64,000 bases of DNA from Xiphydria camelus (taxonomy: Eukaryota; Arthropoda; Insecta; Hymenoptera; Xiphydriidae): contig OY783198.1 in the NCBI GenBank assembly GCA_963678675.1, positions 24,414,684-24,478,683 of the forward strand, in the 5' to 3' direction. Made by a program: the position numbers and the translations under genes. The notes beneath the pieces are model-generated. The model did not search any database. It had not been told where the DNA came from and was given only the letters and a program-made list of their open reading frames with translations. Every line of letters begins with the position of its first letter. Within the stretch, counting starts at the first letter, position 1. Shown here piece after piece: positions 63,942 to 64,000 of this stretch.

Positions 63942-64000
63942 GGACTATGATAAAGTCGAGGAGAACGATAATGCTAATGTTCGATCTCGAATTGCCAGAG
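63942..64000 (+). CDS. start of an unknown plus-strand gene (partial)
   Basis: An acceptor TTTCGTTACAG ends at 63941 and an ATG follows at 63947. The frame MIKSRRTIMLMFDLELPE is open to the window end. Another frame (DYDKVEENDNANVRSR) is open too. With the upstream TATA box this suggests a leader exon plus the first coding exon. Too little is visible to name it. Confidence 0.25.

Larger units (their letters stand above)
62443..64000. other. right edge: ST13 intron and divergent promoter area
   Basis: This probably holds ST13 intronic DNA, a family B transposon at 63025-63252, and the TATA-bearing start of a plus-strand gene. Overlapping minus-strand frames at 63.3-63.9 kb are GC-rich by-products. 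Confidence 0.4.

Overview
This window looks like a piece of an insect nuclear chromosome, most likely hymenopteran (ant, bee or wasp; an ant is my guess). The grounds are spliced genes with short GT-AG introns, clear animal orthologues, an AT-rich stretch next to a CpG-rich stretch, and many short non-autonomous inverted-repeat transposons. I found no CRISPR array, bacterial gene, rRNA or convincing tRNA. Gene models were assembled by hand from open frames, splice sites and remembered families; no alignment was run.

Positions 1-26,500 are AT-rich and gene-dense. A CYFIP/Sra-1 gene (WAVE complex) runs leftwards off the window. TCF25 (ribosome quality control) lies head-to-head with it on the plus strand. 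Next is an FHIP/FAM160A-type gene (dynein adaptor complex) on the minus strand. An adenosine kinase gene is head-to-head with FHIP, followed by the spliceosome gene ZMAT2/Snu23 on the plus strand. A gene for a roughly 915-residue low-complexity protein that I do not recognise converges on ZMAT2.

Positions 26,500-59,200 are GC- and CpG-rich and belong mostly to one otopetrin proton-channel gene. Its short first coding exon (27,709) is separated from the channel body (54,127-59,149) by an intron of 26.4 kb. That intron holds a long open exon (41,379-42,447) with a donor in the same phase, so it probably gives an isoform with about 340 extra residues at its N terminus. It also holds, on the opposite strand, a secreted MBF2/REPAT-like gene and a decayed-looking relative. 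Copies of several miniature inverted-repeat element families are scattered through it. Several families share a terminal motif close to CACTGAGAAAA, and no transposase gene is visible.

Positions 59,200-64,000 hold a His-rich open frame of uncertain attachment, the last two exons of ST13/HIP (Hsp70-interacting protein) on the minus strand, another transposon copy, and a TATA-bearing promoter of a plus-strand gene that leaves the window on the right.

The recognised genes are mostly unrelated housekeeping loci (actin, vesicle transport, nucleotide salvage, splicing, protein quality control). The points most worth following are the alternative otopetrin start, the antisense MBF2-like pair, the orphan protein and the shared-end transposon families.
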